64,000 bases of DNA from Hybos culiciformis (GCA_964007475.1 OZ023274.1:78131303-78195302), one strand, 5' to 3'. Positions 35,381 through 47,990 are shown, numbered from the stretch's first letter. The notes: generated from the sequence alone by a model not told the origin. Program-made: numbers and translations.

Positions 35381-35699
35381 ATTTTAGGTTAAACTTTTCG
35401 GGCAACAAAAAGAAAACATGATTTAAGCCACGCTGCTGTTTTTTCATACATTATTGTCGCTAATAATATAGTTGTAACCGGAATTGTGTTTACAGCTTAA
35501 AATCATCTGGCAATCAGTGTTGCCAAGCAGCCATAATTCTAGCCATTTTGAAATAATTTAAAAGCCATAATGCCACTAAACTTTTTGAGCTTAAAAAGTA
35601 TTTTAGAATTTTTAAATGTTTTTATCTCTAAGTAGTCGCTGGTTTTTAATTTTTTTTTTAAATTTTTCTAAGCCGCCGAATTGCCCCAAAACAAGTTCA

Positions 35700-35815
35700 G
35701 ATGAATAGATATATTAAAAAGTAAAATCTAAATATTTGATTTTGCTAAAGCTATCTACTAGTTCGACCTATATACACACCAAGAAATATACAGAAATTAC
35801 AGCGTACCATTAAAA
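35700..35815 (+). repeat. Dispersed repeat family D, copy 6
   Basis: Begins ATGAATAGATATATTAAAAA and continues with TTTTGCTAAAGC, CTACTAGTTCGACC and TATATACACACC. It matches copy 2 and the 3' half of copy 1. Confidence 0.5.
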
Positions 35816-38530
35816 AACTAGGAAATTTTTTTCATATTTCATGAGAAATAATTTAACATTAATTTTCATATTAAATAAGATTCATTTATATGATTTCTGT
35901 TCACTTTAACGCTAGGTGGGATTTAATTATCGTTTTGCGAATATTTTTTTTGCTTTTTTTTTTTTTTTCATTTCTGTGTACGCACAATAAAACTTTCTAA
36001 TTGAATTCACGTTTACAATTTTCAATTTTCCTGGAGAAAAAAAAAAGGTTTGGTATTTTCATTCAGATTTTAATGAAAAAAATAAAAATAAAAAATAAAA
36101 ACAAAAGACAATTTTTTTTTTGTTTTCAATATTATTTTCCTTATTTTTTCACATCGTCCTAAAAGTTAATATTACTATGTGTACTATACTATGTGAATAT
36201 TGGCTTTATATAAAAAAAAAAAAAAAATAGAAATAACAAAAATAAAATCTCATTATATGCCAAGGAAATTGTTTTATTTTCTTCTCTGCTCGTTTTCAGC
36301 TGTTTATTTGCACAGAATTATAATAAATTGAGTATTTATAGAAATGCGGGAAAAAAGCACAATAGAATTTAAATGCTGTCAATAAAGCTCTTATTTAGTG
36401 GTTATTTTTGTTTTTTTGTTGTTTTTTTTTCTAAATTAATTCAACCATTATTATTGTAAATGAATCAAAGAGGTTTATATTATTGAATGTTGAAAAAAAT
36501 AAAAAAAAAAATCTAGCTAAATTAAAATAACAAAAGGAAAAATCTTTTTATTATGAAAATTTATTTAACTTTTTTATTATTATTTTAATTTTATTATTAA
36601 TTTTTTTTTTTTTAATTGACTTACAAAAATATTATAATATTAAACATTATTAAGTTTAGAATTATTAAAGAAAAATCATATAATAATCATTAATCATTAT
36701 CCTTTCTATGCTATTGGAGCAACAGGTATATTAAAAAACCTAAAAAAACTAAAAAATTTTCAGGTCTATTCAATGATGAACTTCAATTTTACAATTTAAA
36801 TATCTAACCCAAGTATCCAAGTAAATGTCTAATCCAAGTACATGTAAAGTAAAATGTTTTTACATAATAAAAAAGAAAAATAAATATAGGTAAGTGAGTC
36901 CTGTTTCGTTGTAAAAAAAAATTATATGGTGAACTATCAGAACTAAATATAGTTTGGTATAGAACTACTTCATCTTGAATCAAATTTTTTTTTAACGAAT
37001 TTGCTATTGTAATCCGTTTTTAAATAGTACGTTTTCGTGAACATACGGCTTATAAAAACAAATTATACGGTGAACTATCAGAACTAATATTAGAATAGAA
37101 CTCTTCTATATATTATGGATAAAAAATTATTATTGAAAATCAATAAAAATTCGATCAAAAACTTTTTTCAATAAAAATTTCTAATAAATTTAATATTATC
37201 AATTGAGAATTTATACTAACTAAATGAAAATATTTATAATTTTTTTATTTATTTATTATTTAAGTATATCCAACAATTTTTTTAAATATCTAATAGTACA
37301 GTTTATAAGGTGTACGTACACCAACAGCAGCAGTGTAAGTTCATCATCCCTTTTTTTATTTTATTTTCCTTTAATTTATTGAACTAAATAAGTTATTTAC
37401 AACCCTTAAGATAATTATTATGTTGTTATTATAAAACAAAAGTGCCAAAGATATAAAGTTAGAAATGAATTTATTGCAAAAATAATTCTTTATTTTTTAT
37501 TTAGGTTATTCTGCAAAATGTATCTTGAAATGACACTTAGTGCCAAAAAAAATTGTATAATTATTATTTTAAATATTTTTTTTAAATAACTATTTATAAT
37601 GATCATTAAATATTTATTGTTACCAATTCAACTTTATGTATGCCTTTTTCTATTTTTATCTTTTTTATCTGCACTAACTGATAGCAAATTAATCAAATTT
37701 CTTCATTTTGTATAGTTTATAGATTACGAGGCAAAAGAAACCGAATAATGTAAATTGTTGTCCCGAACTGGTTAATTTGATTCTTTGAAGACCAGCGGCA
37801 TTAATTACAACATACTTTGGTTGAGTTTATCTGCGAGTTCATAAAAAGATGGCGACACTATTGGCCAAATGGTTTAAAAAAAATATATTTTTCTTTTTAT
37901 TTTGCCTGGAACAACCCAATTTAATATTTTTTTATAAACCTTTTGTTGTTCTAAATAAAATACGTACAAGTTTTATATCATATTATTAGAAAATAATAAG
38001 GTAAGGAATAAATAAATTCCTGTTTTTTTTATTATTATTATTATAAAAATGTAAAAATAATATATATATTAAAAGCTTGAAAGTTTATATTTTTTATGTT
38101 CAAAGAGTTATTTATGTGCTCTTATGTATTTTCAATACATATATGAATAACATTCCTATGATGATGATAATGCTAAAATTTGAAAATAATGCTACCCAAG
38201 AGGTCAATTATTTTAACACAGAAATTTCTTACGATAAACGCATAAATTTCATGTAATATTTATAATTTTATTTTGCTTTGTATCTTGAATTTTAGTTTAA
38301 AAAAATATTTTTATGTAATGTAGGTACTTATTGAATTTTGTTTAGGATATTGATAATTTCTGCTATTACTATGTAAGAACATTTTTTTTCGATTTTATTA
38401 TAATATGGAAATACTAATCGAAATGGCAAGAGGCACAATACTTTGACAGTATTTATTTCTTCAACATTTGTAGTGATTACTGATTGTAGTTATGATATAA
38501 AAGTAAATTATTGCAGTTATAGAATTAAAA

Positions 38531-39082
38531 GACTACATGACATAACCGCGAATGTCATAACCGCGAAAGTTTTTTGTCATAATCGCGAAATAAAAAATAA
38601 AAGTGTCATAACAGCGAAAAATGTCTTATATATTTTTTTGTCATAATATCGAAAAATATGGCAAAAAATTGAAAAAATTTCGTTTCGCGGTTATAACAAA
38701 AATTTTTGTTATAACCGCGAAATGACAAAAAACGAATTTTTGTGCTTCGCGTTTATAACAAAAATTTTTGTTATAACCGCGAAATGACAAAAATCGAATT
38801 TTTGTTCTTCGCTGTTATAACAAAAATTTTTGTTATAACCGCGAAACACAAAAATTCGATTTTTATCATTTCGCGGTTATAACAAAAATGTTTGTTATAA
38901 CCGCGAAAAACTTAACATTTTTTTGTCATACCCGCGAATTCGCGGTTATGACAAAAATAAAATTAGTCTCGCGGTTATAACAAAAATTTTTGTTATAACC
39001 GCGAAACTCATACAAATTCTAGTTTCGCGGTTATGACAAAAAAATTTCGCGGTTATGACATTCGTGGTTATGTCAGTTCAAC
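38531..39082. mobile_element. Word-array foldback element E3, with 8-9-bp TSD
   Basis: A 552-bp non-coding element. The flanks repeat AATTAAAA (38523-38530 and 39083-39090), extending to nine bases with one mismatch (G/C). Each end has an 8-nt leader (GACTACAT on the left, GTTGAACT on the right read inward) followed by GACATAACCRCGAATGTCAT. The interior is built from CATAACCGCGAA words in both orientations. Five copies of a 34-bp palindrome pair TTATAACAAAAA with its complement between CGCGG and CCGCG ends; the first (38686-38719) and last (38970-39003) are perfect. The AT-rich duplication is weaker evidence than in E2. Confidence 0.8.
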
Positions 39083-39279
39083 AATTAAAAATGAATAGGA
39101 CAATTAAAAAATGCCAAATCAATTTGGTTTACAATCTTGCTAAGACTGTTGTTCGTTAGTTTGAGATATTTCAGATAGACATATTCCTAAATCTATTTTA
39201 AATCTAGTTTTGTGCTGAAATTTCAAGCAATCATCTGTTACAAACAGAATAAATGCGCATTCCACACTCCACACCTCTG

Positions 39280-39318
39280 GATCTCTCTAGGATTACGCTA
39301 ACTAATCCTAGAGAGATC
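39280..39318. repeat. Perfect 16-bp hairpin
   Basis: GATCTCTCTAGGATTA (39280-39295) and its exact complement (39303-39318) enclose a 7-nt loop. It stands alone, just after foldback E3, in sequence slightly GC-richer than the background. No adjoining gene or T-run gives it an obvious role. Confidence 0.85.
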
Positions 39319-41740
39319 TCGCTGATGTAATAAATTTCAAAAAATATGATTTTACACATTATTTGAGCCTATTATAACCAAATATTTATCCTTAAATAAA
39401 ATTATTATCTTTTTTTTATTGAAAATCACAAAGCACTTATTAATTTATTTTTAACACGTCTAACTCCTTCCAATGCCCGATATTATATATCCTTAATTAT
39501 TCACTTACATAATTTCCTACATCACTCCTACCTATTTTTTTAATATTTATTTCTATTATAATATTCTAATTACTCATAATATTTTTTCTATACATACAAA
39601 CATTACGTGATCACTTCTAACTGCCTGTTTAAATTAATAATACTCAACTGACTTTTCTTTTCAAATAATTTATATTTAAGCTAAACTGATCATGCTAAAT
39701 TCCCTATCATAATTTAGGAACATTTTCTTGACATCATTCATTGGAAGGAGAAAGCCTTTTAAAGTGCATTTTTAATTAATAACTTATTATAACTATAGAC
39801 CGAAAAACAGTCGGGATTTTACTGTCATTATACTATTAAATAAATTTGAAATAAATAACTTCTGTACAATTATTAAAAATTATTGAATATTGGCTTTTCA
39901 AGATAATCTCTAAATATATACCTATATGTATATACATATTTTTCCACCAACATGAATAATATTTTATTTTTATTTAATTTTATTTTTTATAAAATTTTTT
40001 AAAAGAAATTTCATTTTTAGCATACCAGTATAGAAAAAAAAATATTCATAATAACTAATTCAATAAATTTTTCCTTCCACTATAATTGATTAATTAAATT
40101 ATATGAACCAATAACGATAATTTTTCAAACATACTTCTTATTTCATGCAAAAAAAATATATAGTTTTTTTTTTTTTTTTCAATAAAATAAATCTATTTTT
40201 ATTCTATTGAAAGAAATAAAAAATTATAAAAAAAAAAATTTCTATCATTATAGGTTAATATTAATAATATGATTGAAATTTATGTTCAATATAATATTTA
40301 ATAGAAGCGGAAATTGGTTTATTTTATGAATTTATTATAATTTTATGAAATAAAAAAATAAATAGAACTTATACTATTTGATTATTTTCATAACTTATTC
40401 ACAAGTTTCAATTTCTTTTAATATAATGAATTACCTATATTTTTATACGAATAATTTCTTATTTTACAGAAATAGAAAATTTTTTTTATACAATACTATT
40501 AAATTATAATGAAAATCTCAATAATTCAATAAAAATCTCAAAATTTTGTATACAATATTTCTTTTTAAAGTTTTTCTTAACAGAATAATTGGTTATAGTT
40601 ATTTTATCTTGAACTAAAATTTTCTGCAATAGGTATATAGTTTTTATTTCAACTATTTAAAAAAAAAAATTATGAAGAGAAAGGGTTTTGAAAAATGTTT
40701 TATTATAACAAACATGAAAACAGAAAAAATCTAAATTATTTTTAATTTTTTCGGGACTTTTCATAAAAATTTCAAATACTATACTCATTTTAAAAAATAA
40801 GGCTGAAATAGTTTAAATATTAGAATAGAATAAATTGGGAATTTTTCGATATTGGAATTTCGATAAAGTAATAAAAAATTCGAATGAAATTTTAAAAAAA
40901 TATAGTATTTTAAGATTTTTTTTATATTATGGCATTAAATATAAAAAAATATCCATAACGAAATGTTCACCTTATAAAAACAAATTATTTTCTAACTTTC
41001 TATAAAATTATATAATTTTTTTAATAATCTAAGTTCTTACAAACATATATTGTTTCCAAATAATTTTACTTTCCTTAAGAAGTGGTTTTTCTTTTATCAA
41101 AACAAAAATAATTGCAAGACAAAAGATACACTTGTTGATGGATATACTTTATAAGATAAAGAATTTTATAAAAGGAAAATTTATGAATCTAAAATCTATG
41201 GTTAGCTAAGAATTATAAATTAAGAAAAATTGTACAGCCTCATAGGTTTAACTCTCATTTGGGCTATAAAAATTAATTTGGAAAGTTGTCAGTGTAGTAA
41301 GCGATCTCTAGATTATAGAAAATGCCATTACTCTTTTATCCTTATGGAATAAAATTAGACTTTTTACGGGCGAATTAAAAATTTTTTTAAAACAGCAAAA
41401 TATCTTTTAAAAGTAAAATCATTTCCGCAAAATTTCTTTTTTTATTGTCAAACAACTTATTTTCCCTATATAACTTAATTTATATTTTAACTTCAAGTTA
41501 AAATTTAATTATTTTGTCAAAATTACCCCACCTTTTGATTAATTTATTCTGAGATGTTTAAAATTAATAGTCGTAGTGTATTAGTAAGTATAAGTATATT
41601 TTCAATTTAAAAAAGGTCTTAAAAAGTAAAGATATTTATAATTATATCTATATCTATATACATTTTGTTTTTCTCCTCTACTTTTACGAGCAGTTAAAAG
41701 GATTAAAATTTATGATTGATGAAAGACGAATTTCATCTTT

Positions 41741-41786
41741 TTATTATTATTAATATTATTATTGTTATTATTATTATTATTATTAC

Positions 41787-41858
<72 letters not shown>

Positions 41859-41880
41859 TATTACTATTATTACTATATTA
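41741..41880. repeat. (ATT)n trinucleotide microsatellite
   Basis: About 140 bp of ATT/TTA repeats with a few ACT, GTT and AAT interruptions; the longest pure run covers roughly 41787-41854. Confidence 0.95.
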
Positions 41881-43526
41881 AAGATATTTATTTAAGAATG
41901 TTGAGAAATAAATAATAAATAAAAATAAAAAGGAAAGAATTTTGAAAATATTTTCTTACTGGAAGAATATATATAAAACTACAGATTTGTATGAATTTTT
42001 TTTTATTTCATAAAACATTCTAATGTTATTTAGTAAGAGATTTATCTGACAAATCCCATAGAATCAATATCAATAATTTTTTCTAACTGTCATATTTTAT
42101 TAAATTTTTATTTGAATGAATACATAATTTAATATAATTTAAATAATTTAATTTAAAATACAAAAGAAAATATTCGTTTCGATGATAAAATATTATGAAT
42201 AAAAGAATCTTATTTTGTGCAATCATTCTATACTAAAGTTAATAATAGTCTTACTAAAGTATACTTTATTTTATTTCATAAAACTGATAGAAAAAATGTT
42301 CTGTAGGTTCTTATCCAAATATAAGTCAAATTTTTCGATTATATGGTAAGTGCGCAGTTTCTCTTTCAAAGTCGATTCTAATTCACACACATTGTTGGCG
42401 GAAAATTGATTGTTACGTTACTTCCAAAAAGGACAGAAAAAAAATTATCTACAAACGACGGAAATTTTTAGGAATTTGTTCGTTCGGAAATAATAGCTGC
42501 TTTAAGTAAAGATAATTATCTATAAAATAATCATAGTATGTACCTATATATTTTTCAAATATTGAATTTATTTAAGCCTTAACTAATGGCCTTATCAAAC
42601 TCTAAAAATAAATATATTATGCATTTAAGTCTCTATATTGAAAAAAAAAAAAAAACTAAATTACTATTTTATTTCCCATTTGTGCAAGAACATTTCTTTA
42701 AATTTGCGTAGCGCCAATGGGCTTAAATTTAATAGTTAAATTTTAAAACAACAAAAAAAAAATACTTTAATTTTTATTTTTATTTTTTTTTTAATTATAA
42801 AGACAGATACACTTTAAACTTTTGATATTTTTATTAACTTTTTATTAAATTATACTTAAAAATTAATTTATTTTATTGCTGTTGACATTTTTCGTTGAAG
42901 TTTTTCTCTGTCTGTATTTTTCAGAATAGTATTATTATTTTTTTATTTTTTATTTTTTGTTTTGTAAATTTAAAAAGTATTTTGTTTTTTTTTTTTGTTT
43001 TTTATTACGATTTTGTCCATGAAAATACTGCTCTATAAAATTTTATATTATTTTGTAATTGAAAATAGAGAGTCAAAACCATTTATTCTAAAACTTGATT
43101 AACAAATTGTTTTAAACCACATTTCTGTGGTACATAGTTCATCACACATTTTAATTTTTGGATAAAAAATTTATACAAATATATAGTTGAGTTTTAATTT
43201 TAACACAAATAACTTCTTTTTTTTTACGAAATGAAATGAAGATAATTCAACATTTTGTATGATAATAGTTTAAACACCATATATAGGATGGACATTCATA
43301 ACCAAAAAAACACAAAGGATACCAAAATTTTGCTTTGCAGTTCTTACCGAAAAAAATATAAAAAAAATCAAATATTTATTTTGCTTAATATTTTTGCATT
43401 AAATTTAAAATTTTATTTCTCATATTAAATCATTAAATCTTTTATTTGCTTCTTCTAGCACAGTAATTTGAGCTTCAAAAATGATCCATGAACCAGTAAT
43501 TTTCTTCAAATTACATAATCTACCAT

Positions 43527-43799
43527 CAGTGGGGCCTAACTACAAATAACGACTCACCATCTTTATAGAGTTGACACCCTATCAGCTGTCATCGACCAGA
43601 TAACAGATATTGATATCCCTGCATGCTTAAATTAATTTTCGAAGTAATATTCTTAGTGTGATTTTGAATTAAAATAACTAAAAACTTTCTTTGTGAAAAA
43701 TCATGAAATTTGTTGGTAAAATTCTGACAACCGGTGCACCCTTTAACTTCGTTCGCCCGCAGCATTTGCTGCGTTCGCCTACCGGTAGTTACGCCACTG
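43527..43799. mobile_element. hAT MITE, 273 bp, with 8-bp TSD
   Basis: A perfect 8-bp duplication TCTACCAT flanks it (43519-43526 and 43800-43807). The ends are CAGTGGGGCCTAACTAC on the left and CAGTGGCGTAACTACC on the right read inward, the CAGTGG start being common in insect hAT elements. The interior includes a small palindrome around CAGCATTTGCTG and GC-richer sequence near the right end. It encodes nothing; a 90-residue frame across it is accidental. Confidence 0.88.
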
Positions 43800-43807
43800 T
43801 CTACCAT

Positions 43808-44757
43808 TAAGAGGAATTTTGAAATCGCAAAAATAGAATCACTATTTTTTGTAAAGTACACTTTCGGTGTTGCTTATTACATTTTTGAACGAAACTAAAT
43901 TTGAAAGCTTACTTTATTACGATGAATTTATATACAGAAAAAAAAAAAAAAAACTTTTCATTAGGAAAATCTTCTAGTACTTTATTCTTTGTATTTATAT
44001 TTATTATCTTTGGGGAACTATTTTCAAAAGATAATTTCCCAATGGATAAATATTAGGAAAATAATTTTTTTCAAAGTTAATTTTTTTTTTATTTTTTCTT
44101 TTTTTTTTTTTTATCTTTTTGACAAAGGTTTCTTCGTTGGTGTAAATTTTAAATAAAGTTTATCAAACATGTTTTGTTTATATACCCAGAAAAACGTATC
44201 ATGACAGTACAACAAGTAGCACGCTAAAAAATTCAACATATTTTGAAATGATAAGTTTTTTTTCTGTGATTTTTTTTTAATAAATAAGCTGTGAAAATTG
44301 TAATACATCTCGATAACGCCGTACTAAAACACAACCAGAACCTTATAATTCAAATGCAAAGAAGGATATATGAATATTAATTACATTACATTATATTAAT
44401 TATATTAAATAACAACACAAAATCTTTGCTAGAAAGTGCGACAAAACGAAAATCGTATAACACATAATTTAATAAAACAGTATGGTCTTACAAAATACAC
44501 TTTCTTTCAAGATTCTCGGATTTTAACCACACTTGTCATGAAGAAATGTTAATTCTAACCACAAGAAACATCATTAAATAATTCTCCGATTCGTTAAGTC
44601 ACAGCAAAGAAACATGTTTATTATGATTTTTGGTTAAGTTAATAGTCTAAAATGTCAAACTTATGTAATGGAATCATTAATTGAAATTATACAACCTTTG
44701 AAATTAAAATAGAAACAGATTTTCGAAAAACTTACCCGCCCAAGAAAAAAAGAAAAG
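43808..44757. other. Non-coding AT-rich stretch
   Basis: Sequence between two MITEs, with poly-T tracts near 44080-44115. No gene or element is seen. Confidence 0.6.
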
Positions 44758-44760
44758 TAA

Positions 44761-45165
44761 TGCCTTGTTCAGACAATGAACTCTGATCATGATAATCTTA
44801 CTTTTTGTGATTATCATTTTTTTTTCCATGATTTGCTCATACAAAAAAAGTGTCATCGGAAATCATGATTATCGAAAATCATGAAAAATTTCAGGGATGA
44901 GTTTATAGTTTTTTACCATCCATGTTACCCATTTCCACTCATTCCTAGTTATTTTTGACTTTTATTTTTGACATATTTTCTTTATTTACAAAACAAAAGA
45001 AAATTTGAGTACCAAATAATATTTATGTTTTTATTTTGTTTGCTTTCATGTTGTTTACTTTTTTTGTTTTCGTTCATAATCGCGTTCACACAGGTTTTCA
45101 AAGTATGATTATCTACGCAAATCATGATTAGGAAATCATGATTTACTCGTTGTCTGTACAAGGCA
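44761..45165. mobile_element. PIF/Harbinger-like MITE, 405 bp, TSD TAA
   Basis: The ends are TGCCTTGTTCAGACAATGA on the left and, read inward from the right, TGCCTTGTACAGACAACGA. The flanks are TAA on both sides (44758-44760 and 45166-45168), fitting the TWA target of PIF/Harbinger elements. The subterminal parts are rich in the self-complementary word AATCATGATT. There is no coding capacity. Superfamily assignment rests on the 3-bp target and end style only. Confidence 0.75.
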
Positions 45166-45168
45166 TAA

Positions 45169-45961
45169 TAAACAAAAAATTTTGCGTTCAATTTTTTTTT
45201 TCTTGATTTTTTCCTGGTGAAGACAACCTTTGAATAAAATTTTATTAAAATTTTCCATTATTTTTGAATATACATAATTTAATAAGATTGTAACCATAAT
45301 AAATAAATTACATAACTATTAGCATAAATTGATCCCTTAAAAGCATTTTCTTAACAGAAAAAAAAAAAATAATAATATCCTCAAAAATTATACATATACT
45401 AAGTATTTTTTTTTATTCTTCATCCTTATTTTGCATAGACTTGGGAATTAATATTATATATTTTATACGAAAAAAAAAAAGGAAATAAATAAATTTCATG
45501 ATATTTTTTTTTTTTCCATCAAATTATATATTTACAATTTTTGTTGTTGAAGTGAAGAAAACAACATTAAAATTAACTTATTAATTTACAAATTAAATTT
45601 CGAAGATATTTCCTAAATTCTATTTTTGTATTTTTTTTTTTTTTTTTTCATTTAAAAGTAAATAACAAAATGTTAATCTTGATTTTTTCTTTTATTAATT
45701 CTATTTTTATGAAAATATATATTTCCTCTAATATGTTTTTTTGTATATTAAAAAATTAAAATGTAAAAATAAATTTTAATGTTTTTTTACAGAACAACTA
45801 TTTAAATTTTGACAATTTGAAATATCTATATACCAAATTTGTTCTAGTCTAAGATTAATCACAGAAGACTCGTGTAAATTTTGAAAGAATTTTATAGTTT
45901 TCGAAATCTCTCTAGAAACTCAGAAAATAGCAAAAAAATGTTACAAATATACTGTATGAAG
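45169..45961. other. Non-coding AT-rich stretch
   Basis: Poly-T and poly-A rich sequence between the Harbinger-like MITE and foldback copy B. No gene or element is seen. Confidence 0.6.
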
Positions 45962-46441
45962 TAATAGTAGATTATTGTATATGTAAACTAAATTTGTTAT
46001 TAATTAAGAGTTCTGTATACACAAAAATACATTGACACGAGTCAATACTTATATCACGAGACCGAAGGTCGAGTGATATAAATTGACAAGTGTCAATGTA
46101 TTTTTGTGTAAATAAAGAACGAGTTGTATAACAAATTTTGTTTACATATCCAATAATCGTAGATAAGTTAGCAATACCGTAAAACAATATCCCAGCAATA
46201 CCGTAAAACAATATCGTAAACAATTTCCCAGGAAAAAATAAGTACTTAAATTGTAGTCACAATACAGGAAATTTTATTCGGTTACAGGAAATTTTATTCA
46301 AATACTAAATGTCAATTTTATAAATATTTTTTGTTTTTATTTTCTCCGATTAATAAAGAGACATATGTTGTAAAATTAAACAAACAATTTGACGGGATTA
46401 AAAAAAATTGTATGGAAAAAAATAAAAAAAGTACAGCCAAG

Positions 46442-47541
46442 GGCTCCGTGAATTATCGCATAATGAATTATCAAATTATTTTTAAAATGAATTATCACAT
46501 AATTTTTTTTTATGAGATAATTCATTTAAAAATGAAATAGCACATAAATTGAAAAATGAATTATCTCATAAAAAATTATTTTTATGTGATAATTCATTTT
46601 AAAATTAATACATAAACTGAAAAATGAATTATCTCAAAAAAAAAATTTAACGAAAAATTTATGCACTAATTCATTTTAAAGTGAATTATCACATAAAAAT
46701 GATTTTTCGGTATTTATGCACGAAATAGCACATAAATTTATATTTTCATATTCTATGATCTAATTTAATTCATTTTAAAATGAATTAGTGCATAAAAACA
46801 TATAAAAAAATACGAATTATTACATAAAAATTGGTTTGTATGAGATTGTGTGCTAATTCATTTAAAACGAAATGTCGCATAAACTTCCGAAAAGCGAATA
46901 CCTCCGATTGTTCTGAAATTTTGCCCTATTTTATTTGGAAAATGGCACATTTTTTTCTTTTTTTGAACGCTTCGCGAGAAGCGAATGGGACACGGTAGCG
47001 GTCCTCTATCATGCACAATATCTTTTTCATACATTTTGTGCGGACAACTTTCTCTTTTACCAGAAGCGAATGGGACGCGGCAGTTATTGGAAGAACATGA
47101 ATTATCTTATAAAAAAAATTATGTGATAATTCATTTTAAAAATTATGTGATATGTCATTATGCGATAATTGACGGAGCCATTATTTGTGCACTAATTCGT
47201 TTGAATACGAATTAGCGCATAAATCTGCATTTTCAAAATTTATGCACTAATTCGTAAAAAAACGAATTATCACATAAAATGTGTTTTTTGGTTTTTATGT
47301 AGTTCATTAATAATAGCACATAAATCTAAAAAAATGTTTACGAAAATTTTATGCACTAATTCATTTAAAAACGAATTATCACATAAAATTTATGAGATAA
47401 TTCATTTATTTTCAAATTCATTTTGGTTTATGAGATAATTCGTTTTTAAATGAATTACTGCATAATCTCATACAAATCGATTTTATGTGATAATTCGTAT
47501 TTTTTTATATGTTATGACATTATGCGATAATTCGTCTCACC
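46442..47541. mobile_element. Word-array foldback element E4 (GAATTATCNCATAA words)
   Basis: About 1.1 kb built of GAATTATCGCATAA, ATGAATTATCTCATAAAA and their complements in both orientations. The ends show the 8-nt leader architecture: GGCTCCGT then GAATTATCGCATAATG on the left; GGTGAGAC then GAATTATCGCATAATG on the right, read inward. Flanks give only a weak 6/9 match (ACAGCCAAG versus CTAACCAAG), consistent with an old insertion. A central non-word part (about 46880-47090) has a direct repeat GAAGCGAATGGGAC near 46978 and 47062. Frames of 60-80 residues here are repeat artefacts. Confidence 0.7.
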
Positions 47542-47809
47542 TAACCAAGCCTAGTGATATTTCGCATAGTTCTAAAAAATTCTAAAACGCTTTTAAATAT
47601 TTATCAAATGTTAATGGTAATTTTGAATTTAAAGCCATTTTGATTTTGAAGTGGTAGGTTAAAATATTTCATAAATAAAAAAAAAATAATTTTATGTTAT
47701 GAATTAAAAGAAAAAAACATGAAACGTATGTAACTAAAAAGTAAAAAATAAAAACTATAAGTTAAAAAAAATTTTTTAAGAAAAGATGCTTTTTATCGAA
47801 GAGCCCAAA

Positions 47810-47990
47810 AACTTTAAAATAAGAATTTGTTTTTGGAAGGTCTTGATTAAATGTTCAAACTATTTTAAAAAGCGTTCGAGACCTTTTCAATGTACCCAAT
47901 CAATATCTCTTATTGGTCTCGAACGCTTTTTAAAATAGTTTGAACATTTAATATCAAGACCTTCCAAAAACAAATTCTTATTTTGAAGTT
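47810..47990. repeat. 75-bp hairpin with 31-nt loop
   Basis: The arms at 47810-47883 and 47915-47990 are nearly perfect complements, with a 2-nt bulge and few mismatches. They include GTTTTTGGAAGGTCTTGAT and AAAAGCGTTCGAGACC. The loop is 47884-47914. A transcript would form a long double-stranded stem of the kind processed to siRNAs. It lies inside the nested element, so it may simply be a small inverted-repeat insertion. Confidence 0.88.

Larger units (their letters stand above)
29715..38521. other. Long non-coding AT-rich stretch
   Basis: About 8.8 kb without a supportable gene. Repeats seen: a doublet of AGATTACCAGATA (29728 and 29762), two tandem arrays (34592-34729), a diverged 171-bp tandem duplication (35071-35380), family D copies (about 34405-34525 and 35700-35815), a direct repeat ATTAYGGTGAACTATCAG-like (36921 and 37062) and a palindrome GGTGTACGTACACC (37309-37322). 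Confidence 0.6.
39091..43518. other. Non-coding AT-rich stretch
   Basis: About 4.4 kb without a supportable gene. It holds the perfect hairpin above, an isolated inverted pair CTCCTTCCAATG (39464-39475) and CATTGGAAGGAG (39739-39750) without target duplication, and a long (ATT)n microsatellite. Confidence 0.6.

Noticed and set aside
35515..35535. AGTGTTGCCAAG motif like a hAT end
   Set aside because: No matching opposite end or 8-bp duplication was found nearby.
39464..39750. 12-bp inverted pair CTCCTTCCAATG and CATTGGAAGGAG as ends of a 287-bp MITE
   Set aside because: No target duplication and no further pairing beyond 12 bp.
43589..43861. 90-residue frame on the minus strand
   Set aside because: It crosses the hAT MITE at 43527-43799 and its boundary; no domain is recognisable.
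46935..47215. Two overlapping frames of 63 and 76 residues
   Set aside because: They read through the centre and right arm of word-array E4 and have no family features.
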